64,000 bases of DNA, taken from the NCBI RefSeq assembly GCF_001632365.1, contig NW_024468516.1, forward strand, positions 590,177 to 654,176, given 5' to 3'. Positions within the stretch are counted from its first letter, which is position 1; every line of letters starts with the position of its first letter. The translations under genes and the position numbers were made by a program. The notes beneath the pieces are model-generated. The model had not been told where the DNA came from. It made no database searches and worked only from the letters and a program-made list of their open reading frames with translations. This document shows, one piece after another, positions 10,649 through 22,190 of the stretch. The stretch is from Laetiporus sulphureus 93-53 (lineage: Eukaryota; Basidiomycota; Agaricomycetes; Polyporales; Laetiporaceae).

Positions 10649-12417
10649 CTACGCAGACAATTCGCCATTTGCTTGACTGGAGCTTGTATAACAGACAGCA
10701 CACACCTTTCCAGAAGTGCTTCTCGTTGGTCCAATGTTTGCCCGCTGTGAAGAGTCCGTCGCTTCCTTCGACACACCTGTAACTATCCTGAGTACTGAGT
10801 GAAGGCTAGGTCTTGTAGCGCACGTACCGAGGATTTTGGAGTAGTCCTTCGATTTGCTCCGTTTGAGCGCCAGCTCGGCCTTCTTGAGCTCAGATCGCAA
10901 TGCCTTCACGTCCGCATCGCTGCCTTCGAACTCGGCCTGCTCAATGGCCGACTTGAAGTCGGCTATCGCGTTGTCGTATTTCTCAAGATGCAAATAGATG
11001 TGGGCGCGCGTGCGGAGCCCCTTGAACGATGCAGGGTATAAGCGAAGAAATTCTTCCGTATCTTGAAGGGCATCTTCGTATTGCTCGAGCTATGGCCACC
11101 GAGAATACGAAATTAAGCTTCAAGGGATGCTAGGGTTCCTCGTACACTACGGACCTTCATTAATGTCGTGGCGCGATGCGACAGGAAGATCGCGCGGATC
11201 TGTCCACCATTCCCTTCGTTGTCCTCCTCACCAATGCGCTGAGCAATGACGTCAATGATCGCGGACTAGCCTAAAGCAAACCACCCTCACACCAAGTGCC
11301 TCGCCATACCTCTCGGTGGCTTCTTGCAAGCGGCCAGCCTTGAAGGCAACGTTACCCTCCTCCTTCAATCGTTCTACGTCCTTGATCCGCTTCCGTAACC
11401 GTTGAGCAACTTCGTGTCCGGGGTCCAGACGCAGAGCAGACTGCACATGCTGCAGTGCCTCTTCGATCTTCGCAGTCAGGAAGAGGACCAACCCTCGGAG
11501 GGCCAGTACATCTGGTGAGTTGGGCTCCAGATGCAGTGCCTCACTGGAGAGCATGACGCCATCGATGAGGGCGAAAGTGTACGCAGGGGCGTCACACAAC
11601 TTACCTGGATGCAATACCAGCCGCATCCCAGTTTTTCTGTGCCAATTCAAACTCAATCCGTCCCAATTTCCACTGCACTGGTATATCTCCTCCTTTCGCT
11701 TCGATTGCCTGCACGCACTTGTCCAGTGCAAGCCGCGCCGTCACCCAGTCCTGCCTTCTCTTTGCGTCCTGAAAGTTCTGCAGATGCGCCTCCAGCTCGA
11801 GCACCTTCTTCTGCAGTTGTAGAGCCGGTCCATTGTATGGCTCGAGATCAAGCACAGCGCGAAGGGTGGATAGAGCCGGCGCTGTCGACCCAGTAAATAG
11901 CTGACAACGAGCTAAACGGATCAGTGTTTTCGATGACGGAGATTCTGATTGAAGGTCAGCCGCTTGTTGGCAGTCTGCGAGCGCAAATTTGAACTTCTTC
12001 AGAGCCATGTAGGCGGCGGCTCGATTTGTGAGATACGTCGGCTCTGCTGGGTTTAATTCTGATGACAGCGCATGAAGAAGAGCCATAGAAGATGCAGGTT
12101 TATCTATTCACCAATAGCCCAAGAATACGATTCGACGGCATCCATATATCGCTGCGCTCTGAAAGCGGCATTGCCCATTTCCTTGACCTTCTCCGCGAGC
12201 TTGATTGGGTCTTCCTCGGGCTCAGGCTGCATGTCTACTGTCTCAAATTGTTCAGCTTGATCAATATCAGGTTGATCGACCTCGACAGGGCTTTCATATC
12301 TGCCCACGCGCTCAATTGGAGCATCGCAAGGCATGATAGAAGAATTGCGTACCCGTCGCTGCCAGAGCCAGCAGCAGCCTTCGCCTGTTGCCTCTTTCTC
12401 GCAAGCGTGTTCATCAT
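10649..12417 (-). CDS. TPR co-chaperone of DNAJC7 type with truncated J domain
   Basis: DNAJC7/TPR2 proteins pass clients between Hsp90 and Hsp70, using TPR repeats and a C-terminal J domain. Exon 1 starts at the double ATG 12417 (MMNTLARKRQQAKAAAGSG). TPR units follow from 12299 down: EKVKEMGNAAFRAQRYMDAV, AIELNPAEPTYLTNRAAAYM, EALHLEPNSPDVLALRGLVL, RLKEEGNVAFKAGRLQEATE and LEQYEDALQDTEEFLRLYPA, ending with KKAELALKRSKSKDYSKILG. The J domain begins correctly (KDYSKILGVSKEATDS) but then leaves the family pattern: no HPD motif follows, and the frame stops at the TAG at 10651-10649. The TPR part is intact. Either the gene is 3'-truncated or the annotated end lacks an exon I could not find. Confidence 0.85.
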
Positions 12418-14430
12418 ACTTCGAGTAATCTGAGCCTACAGCGACGGAGTCTTCCTAGGAGCAACGAGGCAGGACGAGCCACTGAAACCGCGAATAAGCG
12501 CCGGTCAACGCGTTCAACGCCACAGGCGCGACTGCGACGCGTCGCGGACGCGACGATCGCACGTGTTCGGGCTATTTCCGTGAGTTCCGCCAAATTCTGA
12601 CACTTATATATGCGTCTCGCTGGCTACAAGTTGAAGGAAAGTCAGTCGTGACTGACGCTGCGATGGACATTGGAACTACGACATGTTGCATCGTCTCACA
12701 TCCTCGGTCTACTAGTAGAATTGTTTGTGGACACTTTCTTTCTCCGAAAACTGCGGAAGAAACACCGAGCGAAACGTTCTCGTGCAAAAATCATTCCTTC
12801 CACCTCAGAGGGAGGAAAAGATCAGCTAGTAAGTTACTGCTATCACTTTCCTAGGAGTTTACGTGCAGAAGGGACTCAGGATGATTAAGTTTAGTTCCAG
12901 GAGTGTGGATTGCTAACGATAAGACGACCGAAATTGGTCAACGTACGTGCGCACGGATCGCTTACATGTGGTACTACTACTTCAGAGCATGTTGATCTAA
13001 TGTCCGACCAGATCTCAAGATCGACGCGGAGGTCGACGCAGTCGAGCATGCAGCGCACAATGCAGCAAGGAGCATTCCTGCGCAAACAATTCACATCAGA
13101 TAACACAGTACGTGCCACTGTTTTCGATGTCCTGCACAATCTTCGACATATACCCGACGGGGACCTTGAATTCTCAGACATAATGTAAGTGAAGTACGCA
13201 TAGAGGGGAACAACTGTTGTTCCAAGCCTCATCGACTCCAAGATCTGAATTGCATGCACGCTCAGACAAATTCCAAGATCACGACATATATCAATAGCAC
13301 AGTTTCCTGAGCATCCACGGGGAGAGGCCATCACATGCGGGACATCAATACTTAGTTCAATTAGCCACAGCATAGGCAGAAAACAGCGAGTTCGCTTGAA
13401 GTTTCCGCGTCAATGAATGATGGGAATTCTCATCAATGGTCATTTTGAACGCAGCTGTGAAGTGGCATTGCTGGATCGTGTCGCATTGCATATGAGACCG
13501 AGGATGTCGAGCATAGATTGGCGAATTTCTTGGCCTTGGACTGTATCCTCGGCACGGAGCCTACGAAAGATAAGATCAGAGAAACGATGGAATCCGCCAT
13601 TTGGCAGAATCGGGAGGGCGTTGCGGACGAAGACAAATGGGAGCTGCAGTTCGTCCTTTGGACAGTGACTGCTCCGCAGAATGGCCTGATGGACATCTGC
13701 AACATCCGAGTTAACAGCTACAGTGCCCCAATGCACGCGTTCGTCAACCTTGCGCAAGTATCTCCACGTCTGGAAGGTGCTGTAGGTAGTCTGGGTGGGT
13801 CTCCACTTGCATTTGAGCAGAGCGAATCGGCAGGGTGCCGTCGTCAGTAGCATGACAGGAGGCGCAAGACTCCCCAGGTGTGGGACTCGGGAGGGACAGA
13901 GTATGCGAGCCGGATCTGCTGGAGTGTCCACTCATACTCGCGCAGAAGCAAACAGACCCGACGAGGTTACGACGCAGTTCGGCGTGTCATCCTTGCGCGC
14001 GTCGTTGATCGCGTGTGTTCTTGCCGAAGGCTCTTCTTCGGCCCGCTGACGTCTGTGCTAGCTACTAACTGCGCCTGCATCGAGGCCCTGAGGCTGATGG
14101 GATTGGCGCAGCAGCTAGCAGCAGGTGTCATCGCTGATGATTTATCTTTATATCTGGAGGCGTACATAGTGCTTCAAGACGTCCGAATTGATAGGAACAA
14201 TATCCGTGCAACGTCGATTCACCCGACATCCGTCACCGTGGCCGAGGCGTGAGAACGCCGAGCGATCAAGAGTGCCTGCGGGATCTTGAGCTCTCTCATG
14301 GCTGACCGTATCCGCGTTGTAACCCATGGCGCCAGTGGCTACAAAGACCCGTTTTCCGCTGCCCCTCCCAATCTCCCCTCGCTCCCCTCGCCCCACCTGA
14401 GCGCAGCCAACGACATAGACAGTCGCGTCC
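12418..14430. other. About 2 kb without a confidently identified gene
   Basis: Several open frames overlap here. On the plus strand, pieces at 12652-12831, 12902-12942 and 13012 onward can be spliced with good GT..AG sites and look protein-like (VELFVDTFFLRKLRKKHRAK; GVWIANDKTTEIGQ), but no start codon or known domain is found. At 13440-13931 a 163-codon minus frame overlaps a plus frame at 13518-13850. The stretch may hold a decayed gene or an uncharacterised one. The promoter of the transporter at 14431 must also lie at its right end. Confidence 0.35.
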
Positions 14431-17040
14431 ATGTCGTCCAGGGACCCCTCTCGCCTTCGCGTGCGCGATGCGCCCTCGCGCTCCCGTTCTCGCCGCCCGC
14501 GCGCGTCCCGCAACTCCTCGCTCGTATCGGTCCCCTATCTCCCCGATAACCCTGATGCGCTCGTCAATCCGGACGGACAAATTGGCGACGAAGCTGCAGA
14601 GCTTCTGCACGAGTTCGTGCATCCACACAGGCACGACTCGGACGAGACACTCACGGCGGACGAGGAGCCGCGCGAAGAGGCTGATGGATCGCTGGAGAAC
14701 GACGATCTGCTGGAAGAGGCTGTTTTGGAATGGAGGCAGAGCCTGCCTTGGTGGAAGAGGCCTTCTCCTTGGTGGTGAGCTGGTACTCTCTGCTGTCTGC
14801 ATGCCGCGAAGTACATGTTGCATGCAGGTTCATCTTTCTTGTGCCTTTCTCTGCCATTGCCATATCCGCCACGATGGCTCCACGCATCCAGATCTACACA
14901 CAGCTCGTATGCGATGCGTACAAGCCCGAGTTCAAAGCTGGCCGAGGCGCGGACAAGAGCCCGATGTCCCTGCTGTCTGCAGTGGCACGTTCATCCTACA
15001 TGCTGTCTACGGTCACTGCGCTAGACGGTACAGCTATTATGCACCGCTCGCAGTATGCATGAGCTTATTGCCTGTCGTATATGCACAGACCGAACGTACG
15101 AGCTGTGTGCGGCCGACCCCGTCGTGCAGCAGGCAGTATCTAAGCTCTCGCTTGCCATGCTTAGCACCATGGGAATACTCGGCTGCTTGACCACCGCTTG
15201 GTGGGGATCGGTGCGTTACTTCGCCCCGTATCGCTGCATCATGCTGCATGTCGCACTTACATCTATGATGATTAGCTCTCCGATCGATTTGGGCGCACCC
15301 GAGTGATGAGCTTCTCCGTCATCGGTCTGCTGACGACCGACGTGAGCTTCATCGTCACTGCGACTTTTGCCAACAAGCTGCCCGGAGGGTACTGGTTCCT
15401 GCTATTTGGACCTATTGTGGAGGGCATGTTTGGCGGTACGTAGTCGTTTAACTCCTCGTCCGTCTTGAGTGCTGATAACGGACTGGATGGACAGGGATAA
15501 GTTCTGTGATGGCTGCGATCCACGCATACATTGCCGACTGCACTGATCCCGCTGCCCGGTAAGTACCAGCGTCAGTTGTTTATTCGCCGTGCTGTGGTTT
15601 CTGACCGCATATACCCACTTTTTGTAAGCTCCCGCGCCTTCTCTCTCTTCCTCGGCCTACTCTTCACGGGCATGTCCGTTGGGCCTACGCTGGCCTCGCT
15701 CCTGATCAAACACACGCGCAATCTCCTCGCCATCTTCTATATCGCTACGGCAGTGCACATAGTGTATGCGTTCCTCATCCTGTTCATCATTCCTGAGTCG
15801 CTTGCGCCCGTGCAGAGGGCGGCATCACGGAAATTGTGGAAAGAGGAGCGCAAGAATAGAAAGGAGGAAGAGGACGGGCGGAGCGGTTGGTTGCGGTTGA
15901 AGAAAGTGCTAGGGTTCGCGAAGCCGCTGGCGATGTTGGTGGAGAGTGTGGAAGACGAGACAGGGAGGCGGAGGCGGGATTGGAGTTTGCTCATGCTCGT
16001 GGCTGCATACGGGTGTGTCGTGATGCTTCTCGGCTCGATTACGTCGAAGATGCAGTACATGACGATGATGTTCGAGTGGTCGGCGGAACAGGCGCGTGCT
16101 TCCCATTTTTATGTCCCATGGCTGTTGTTAATAGCACACGTCTATTCAGGTTGGCTACTGGTCCAGCACGGTCAGCGCTGTCCGCGCTTTGTGGCTCACT
16201 GTCCTCCTTCCTGGTTTGTATTCTTCAGTATGGAGCATGCATGGATCTCTGATGGACTTGTCCAGTAATCATTAGCTTCTTGCAACCAAAAGCATCTGCG
16301 GTCCGTCTGCCCGTGGAGCCGGACGAACCGCTCGTTCCCTCCCGACCCTCCTCCCCATCATCATCCCCTCCAGCTGCTGCCCCTCCACCGATCACGCAAT
16401 TCTCTTCCACACGCGCGGCAACACACCACCATCACGCCCACTTGCCCGCATTTGACCTCGCACTGGCACGCGTTTCGCTCCTGATTGAGATGGTTGCATA
16501 TACTCTTATGGCTAGTGCGCACACGGGCACGCTATTCACTGCGTACAGTGCTCTGGGTGCGTCCGGTGCGGGCTTCGGGCCTGCGATTAATAGTGTCGCA
16601 GCGACTTTGTATTCGCGGCGCGGAGGGCGGGAACTTGGGAAGTTGTTCGGCGCGCTCAGCGTGGTGCAGGTTATCTGGTAAGATGCTGTGTTAATTACTG
16701 GAATACCTAAGCTGATGATACGTGCGCGTGCAGCTCACAGATACTCGGCCCGTTCCTGTATGGTGTGATGTACATGAGTACCGTGGCGACGTTTCCGCGC
16801 GCGGTCTTTTTCCTGTCCGTAGGCTCGCTCACTGTGTCGTTCGTGCTGCTTTCCTGTATCCGGCTCCCGAAGGACACGGGCGCGAGCGGCGACGAGGAGA
16901 GTCGGGCACCGCCGCACCGCGAGTCCACACTCGTGGACGCGGATGTGGAGATTATCGTGGAGGACGTGGACGAGGAGGAGGCTGCGCGTGGGCGGAAGCC
17001 TGGGATTAAGCCTGCCGTTGCGGGCGGGTCAGAGGCGTGA
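14431..17040 (+). CDS. Major facilitator superfamily transporter, paralog 2
   Basis: This is a close paralog of the transporter at 7282-9724, in the same orientation. It starts MSSRDPSRLRVRDAPSRSRS, has the same LPWWKRPSPWWF sequence before helix 1, and the first intron (donor at 14775) splits the same Trp codon. Shared landmarks include TMAPRIQIYTQLVCDAYKP, GSLSDRFGRTRVM (motif A), KLPGGYWFLLFGP, HAYIADCTDPAAR and GRELGKLFGALSVVQVIW. Loops differ: the central loop carries a Pro/Ser-rich stretch and an HHHH run, and the C-terminus is long and acidic (DVEIIVEDVDEEEAARGRK). Twelve membrane helices are likely. Substrate unknown; the shared exon structure shows origin by duplication. Confidence 0.9.
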
Positions 17041-17395
17041 TACTGTTTTCAAACATCCGTCGCGATCCTTACCCCTTACCGCTGTTTATGCTCGGCGCAA
17101 GTCGCCCTCCTGGCTAGATTTTCCTCCATGAACTGCGATCTATTCTCGTGCGGTTCTCCTTGTGATTGTACTTGTATCTCCTTTCGGCTTCCCGCGGTGT
17201 AGTGCGCGATTACTGTAACTTTGTATACGAAGAGTATTGTACCATAGATGCTGCTATGCGAGCATAACAGCATAGAGTAGTATACGGTAGACGATACGCT
17301 AGCTAGATAGACAATGTCATTTCGCGATAGAAACTAAACATATTTACCACACGTGCGCCACTCAGCGATCAACTCATTTGCACGCACAGCATCGT

Positions 17396-18963
17396 CTATA
17401 CCGCCTGCGAGCCATCCTGCTGACCCCGCCACCGCCACCACCCCCACACGCCGAGACCGAGCACAAAGTTGCCGACGCCGAGAGCTGCGGAGCCTGCGCC
17501 GATGAAGACGAGGAGGCACCAGCAGTAGCCGACGAGCCGGCCTAGGACTCGGCCGGTATACCGCTTGAGCGGTGCGTATGGGTCGGGACGCGGTGTGTAG
17601 GTGGGTGGAAGGCGGAGGGTAGGTGGAGTGGGTGATTGAGGGGACGGAAGAGGGGGGGGAGGGGGGAGGAGGAGCAGAGTTACGATGGGTTTCTGGGAGT
17701 TGTTTGAGTGGAGGCAAGGGAAGGAGAGGATGAACAAGGAGGAGGAATGATACGTACATGGTCTGAGGTGGTATATGAGGGCACGGTGGTATATAGGAGG
17801 TTGCTGATGTGTGACTCTTCTGAGTTGTCGGAAGAGTCGGTGTACGTCGCGTACATGATGCGGTCTGTCCAGGCGGGTAACCGCTTTAAGCTAGCGTAGA
17901 GTGTGAAATCGGGTTAGACAATTGAAAGAGGGAAATGGCTGGCCACGCACTCAAACTCATGTATCTCACCCAGCTTATACTTATAGCTACACATGAACCG
18001 CCAGAACTCGCCCTCCCGCAGACAGGCGAATGCGCTCTGGTTCACGTCTCGCTCGACACTGAGCTCGTCATACTCCGCCAGCTCGCGCCTCGTGGACTCG
18101 TCAGACAGTGCGTGTGCAAGGTCTGCGGGTGAGAGAGCGGCAAGGCGGTGCGTGGGTGGGATCCTGAGTCGGAAGTTGAGGTCTCCAAAGAAGAAGAGGT
18201 GGGAGGAGGCGTAGATCGTCGTGGGGGCGCTGGAGCTGGTGGAAGAGGAGGAAGAGGGGAGAGGAGGGAAGAGCAGCGTGCCGACGATATGGTGGTAATC
18301 CTGGACACGCCGGTGGAGGTTGCAAGCATGGGCGGTGAGGTGCGCGCAGACGAAACTGTTTCGTGCGTTCGATAATCGCGTTCATAGCAAGTCTATACAC
18401 ACGACGCGCATTGTGGACGTACGTGTACACCTCGCCCAAACCGTCATCCTCGCTCGGAACGCGGAACCGCACGCCCACCGCGCCCTTGTTGCCCATGTAC
18501 GCGGGGCCGCATCCCGTCCACTGCGTCTCCACATCACACACTGTGCGCGCGACACCTTCATCCAAACCGTATACTAGCAGCGCCACGCCGACGTTGACCT
18601 CTTTCGCGATGAGCGAGTAGCGCTCCTTGTTGGGCGCGTGCGCTTCGATCTGGGAGAGGATGAGAGCGTTCCTGCTGTCGATTACCGAGGACGATAGGCC
18701 TGCAACTATATACATAACCTCATGTGAGTCGACATGACCCATCTCTAGAGAAGAACGCAATCACATCCCAGGTGCAGCGGAAGGAGCTCCTGGAAGCCAA
18801 CCGCGACAATGTCTGGAGCGCGGTGCGTGACCTCTGCTGCACGAGGCGTCGACGCCTCGAGGGTCGGGGAGAGCCAGTCGACAAGGTCCTGGGGGAGGCC
18901 GCTGTCGGCCTGGAGATTTGTATTGTAGGACGCTATCTGGACAAGCAACCTGTCCTCAGACAT
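17396..18963 (-). CDS. Inositol polyphosphate 5-phosphatase with C-terminal hydrophobic segment
   Basis: The enzyme removes the 5-phosphate from phosphoinositides or soluble inositol phosphates. Exon 1 (from ATG 18963) gives MSEDRLLVQIASYNTNLQAD and PDIVAVGFQELLPLHLG. Later motifs in order: YMGNKGAVGVRFRV, FVCAHLTAHACNLHRRVQDY, FFGDLNFRLRIPPTH, EFWRFMCSYKYKLGEIHEF, LKRLPAWTDRIMY and TTSDHKPIVTL. These are the EEP-fold signatures with catalytic Asp/Asn and His. After the domain comes a Pro-rich linker (PPPPPLPSPQSPTPP) and a hydrophobic span (YCWCLLVFIGAGSAALGVGN onward) ending near 17396. No Sac1 domain is present. The tail suggests membrane anchoring. It converges with the transporter gene ending at 17040. 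Confidence 0.9.
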
Positions 18964-19057
18964 CGCAGCAAGAGCGCCCGTGGTGAGGCGATATTCAATC
19001 AGTCACCACCGCAGATGATCGATCGGCGATTGATCAAGACATTTAGACTCAGCGCGC

Positions 19058-21282
19058 ATGCCGTCCGCCACTGTGCATCTCATCCTCGTCGACATGCCTC
19101 CGCCCGGAAAAGCCACTGTGCAACAAAGGCGTCGTAGACGGCCGCTGAATTTGAAGAAGTATTCGAAAAGAGAGCGCGTGCAACAGCTCGAGGGTGTCCC
19201 GACAGAAACCGAATGGAATGCAATGAAGCGCCTCGGATCATTCACTAGTAAGTAGCTGCCATGTCTTCTCTATTTGGCACTGACTCTCATCTTTTGTACA
19301 GTAGATGTTCAGGAGAAGCTGGATGAAGAGAATTATTATGACACTGGTTCTTCGAGTGACCCAGATGGTGCGTCACCAAGTTCACTTGTCGGACCAGGCT
19401 CGAGCAATACACCAGATTCGGGTGACACCGACACGACGAGCATTGTGACTACAGGAACTGGAACGAAGCTAATATCACGACCGGTCACATTTTGCAAGGG
19501 CAACGAGTGAGGATTTTGGGGAATCTTGTGCTGTATCCTTTGCGCATTCTGATCCACATACCTAGTGCGAGGCTCTTTTCGGTTGACGATGATACCGAAA
19601 ATGCGTGGATTGGGAGAATCCGGCAGATTCGAAGGGATCTCACTGATGATAAGGTCTGGGTGAAGGTCTACTGGTACTATTCGGGATTCGACATTAAGCA
19701 GACCCTGCTGCGTAAATTGTAAGCAGTCCGATTGTTTTGTCACTCTCAATGCATTACTTTAATGGTTATTCCCAGCAACCCTGCAGATTTTTCTCCATAT
19801 GAAAGAGCAGCCTCTGACGACTGTGACATTGTCTCTGCACGCTCTTTCCTTGGTATGTATCTATTACAGCTGCTTCAATATATTTTTATGGCCTCCACTC
19901 ATCCTGACTTGCTTGTAGGAGTGGTCTATGTACATGACTATGATGAGCACAGACTGGATCCCCCCGACATAGAACCAGACACGTTCTTTACACGGACATA
20001 CATTCAGCCTCAGAAGAAAATCATCGAGGTGAGGGACATGTAAGGTTTTGTGTGGACATATTCACAGCTATTAACAGCCAAAACCTGGGACGGAGACATG
20101 CCTGTGTAGACAGGCATATATCCCGTATCCTTGGCAAGGTTCTAGCATTGCCTCGCCGTAAGTAATCTGAAATCAGAAGTCTCATGAACGATGATCTGAA
20201 CAAACAATTTTGTTCGCATATAGTAAGGATGACGCTGCTCCAGACAGCATGCACTTCTGCCCGCGGGAGAACTGCCGCACTTGGTACCACACATCATGTC
20301 TGATGAAGTACGGAAGGGTTGATGATTTCAATGTTACGTGTTATGAAGGAGACCGTGGCGTGCGCCTCCTCGCTGTCAATCCAGACAGTGACCTTGATTG
20401 TGCAGTGCTAAGCAGTTTCTCAAGGCCGCACGACCTGGATGTGAGTGTCACATTCAAGCTACATCTCGCCTTTAGCTCCACCATGGTATTCATTACATGT
20501 TGCCTTCCATCTTCATGTGTCCTGGGTCAACAATGCTTGATCTGTATTGATGCATCTCCTTACAGGACTCTACAAGCGAGACTTCAGAACTCAACCGCTC
20601 CCTGTCCGGCACACCTGCCACCACCTTCTCCACCCTCGCACCACCTCTCTCTCCTCTCTCCCTCTCGGAAATTATCGAGCAGATGGCCGTGTCCTATCGC
20701 ATCGCCCACCTTCCCTCCTCCCTTGTGCGTCTCGCGCAGAGCCCAATTGTCCGCCGACCAGGCATTCCGCCACCCGACTCGGGCTGGAGCGCAGTGGGGA
20801 ACGTGAAGGAGGTCGTGCTTGCGCGGCGATTCGTGTATGCTGCGCTTGAGGGATTCCATCCTGAGAACGGCGAGCATCCTGCCGGACAGATGGAGGAGAG
20901 GATGAGGGATATGGAATCGCTGTTGGAGGCGATGGAACGGGGTGAGATATGGGCATTCGATGGGGAGGCGGGGGAGCACGAAAGGGAGGATATGGATGTT
21001 ATGATGGATGTGGACGGAGAGGGCGAGGAACACATGAACGAAGAGCGTGAGGCTGGCAATGGCAACAGTCACGCAAGCGGCAATGCTGGAGCAGGAGCTA
21101 TTGTGGATGACAAAGAGCGCCGACTTCAAATTCTCGAGAAGCTATGTGTAGAGCTCACGGAGACTATTCTTCTGGCATCCCCATATCAACCGTATTGGGA
21201 GCGACGTGAGCATGAGCTCGAGACAGAAATGTGGATGAACACCCCACCACTGGTATGTCCAAATTGCAGGGGTGCCATCTAG
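19058..21282 (+). CDS. BAH domain protein with a PHD-like zinc finger
   Basis: The N-terminus is basic (KATVQQRRRRRPLNLKKYSK), so nuclear location is likely; an alternative in-frame ATG lies at 19094 (MPPPGKATVQQ). A Ser/Asp/Thr-rich linker follows, then a BAH domain over several exons: NAWIGRIRQIRRD, KVWVKVYWYYSGFDIKQ, CDIVSARSFLG, VVYVHDYDEHRLDPPDIEPD. A zinc-binding part begins ETCLCRQAYIPYP and continues MHFCPRENCRTWYHTSCL. About 280 mostly acidic or coiled residues follow, and the protein ends in LVCPNCRGAI at 21282. Such proteins read or organise chromatin. The final CPNC may complete the finger across the long insert. Confidence 0.82.
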
Positions 21283-22190
21283 AGTCAGGTGCATATGCTG
21301 GATGGTAGCTGGGAACATCTCTTTGGATTCATAGATACCATGCGATAGTTGAGCAGGTTGTGGACGAGGTCCGCTTGCATTGTGACTGTATATGCATCAG
21401 TGAATTGCATCGTGATTCTCACGAGTGAATGAATGACTGCACTTGAGTTATATCCAGTACAGTGTTCGCCATCGATGAGAGATGCGAAGATGTATTTTCT
21501 CTGTGACTGTTGCATGAGTCAGAGTCATTGAGGATTACGTAGCAGACTTGTAAAACAGTCTGGCTTACGATCGAGCGGGGCAACGTACACCGATGCACTC
21601 AGCTACCTTGGAAATACGATGCAGCATACAATGAGATCATACGCGAATGAACAACAAGCAAATCGTCATATGCTTCAAACACAAGTCAGCAAGATGTTAG
21701 GCGGTCTTCGCAGAGCGAAATAGCTCATGCACTATAAAAGACTCAAAAACTTTCAGCTGCACCGCTACGGATGATCATAATACTAGACTTTCTTGGATAT
21801 CAAGCTCCCGTATATATCGTATCGAGTTACCTGTTATTGATACTGCATGGCTCCAGGCACCGACTTTGACTGTTTCGTATGGACGTTTAGTTCGTAGGGG
21901 CCCGTGTACATGCGCGGAGATATGTAGGCTCCACGAGGCCCGCGCCTTGTGAGTTCCATTCAATAATCTCCTACCCAATCGTAAGCGTCTACTCCGTCAA
22001 ATTGGCACTGGATTAGTGCTCACATTATTTGCCACACCTCTGATACCAATAGCTTGTTCCGCATTGTTCATACCAATCGCACAAAGTGAATTACGCGCCC
22101 AATTGCAGCTCAAGTCTGACGTCTTCAGAGCTGATATATAAATCCTCGTCAACTCGACATTTTCTTCACCCCTCGACTACCATTGCAATT
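21283..22190. other. Intergenic region before mini-peptide copy C
   Basis: The 0.9 kb holds the 3' flank of the BAH gene and the promoter of copy C (from about 22040). Open frames between 21285 and 21978 are short and featureless. No RNA gene or repeat is recognised in 21283-22040. Confidence 0.4.
22045..22103 (+). promoter_or_regulatory. Conserved 59-base upstream block of copy C with CCAAT boxes
   Basis: This is the counterpart of the block at 4673-4731 (minus strand). It differs at three positions only and ends 87 bases before the ATG, as in copy A. It holds ACCAAT at both the start and the middle and CCCAAT at the end. A TATATAAAT box follows at about 22134-22142. Confidence 0.7.
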
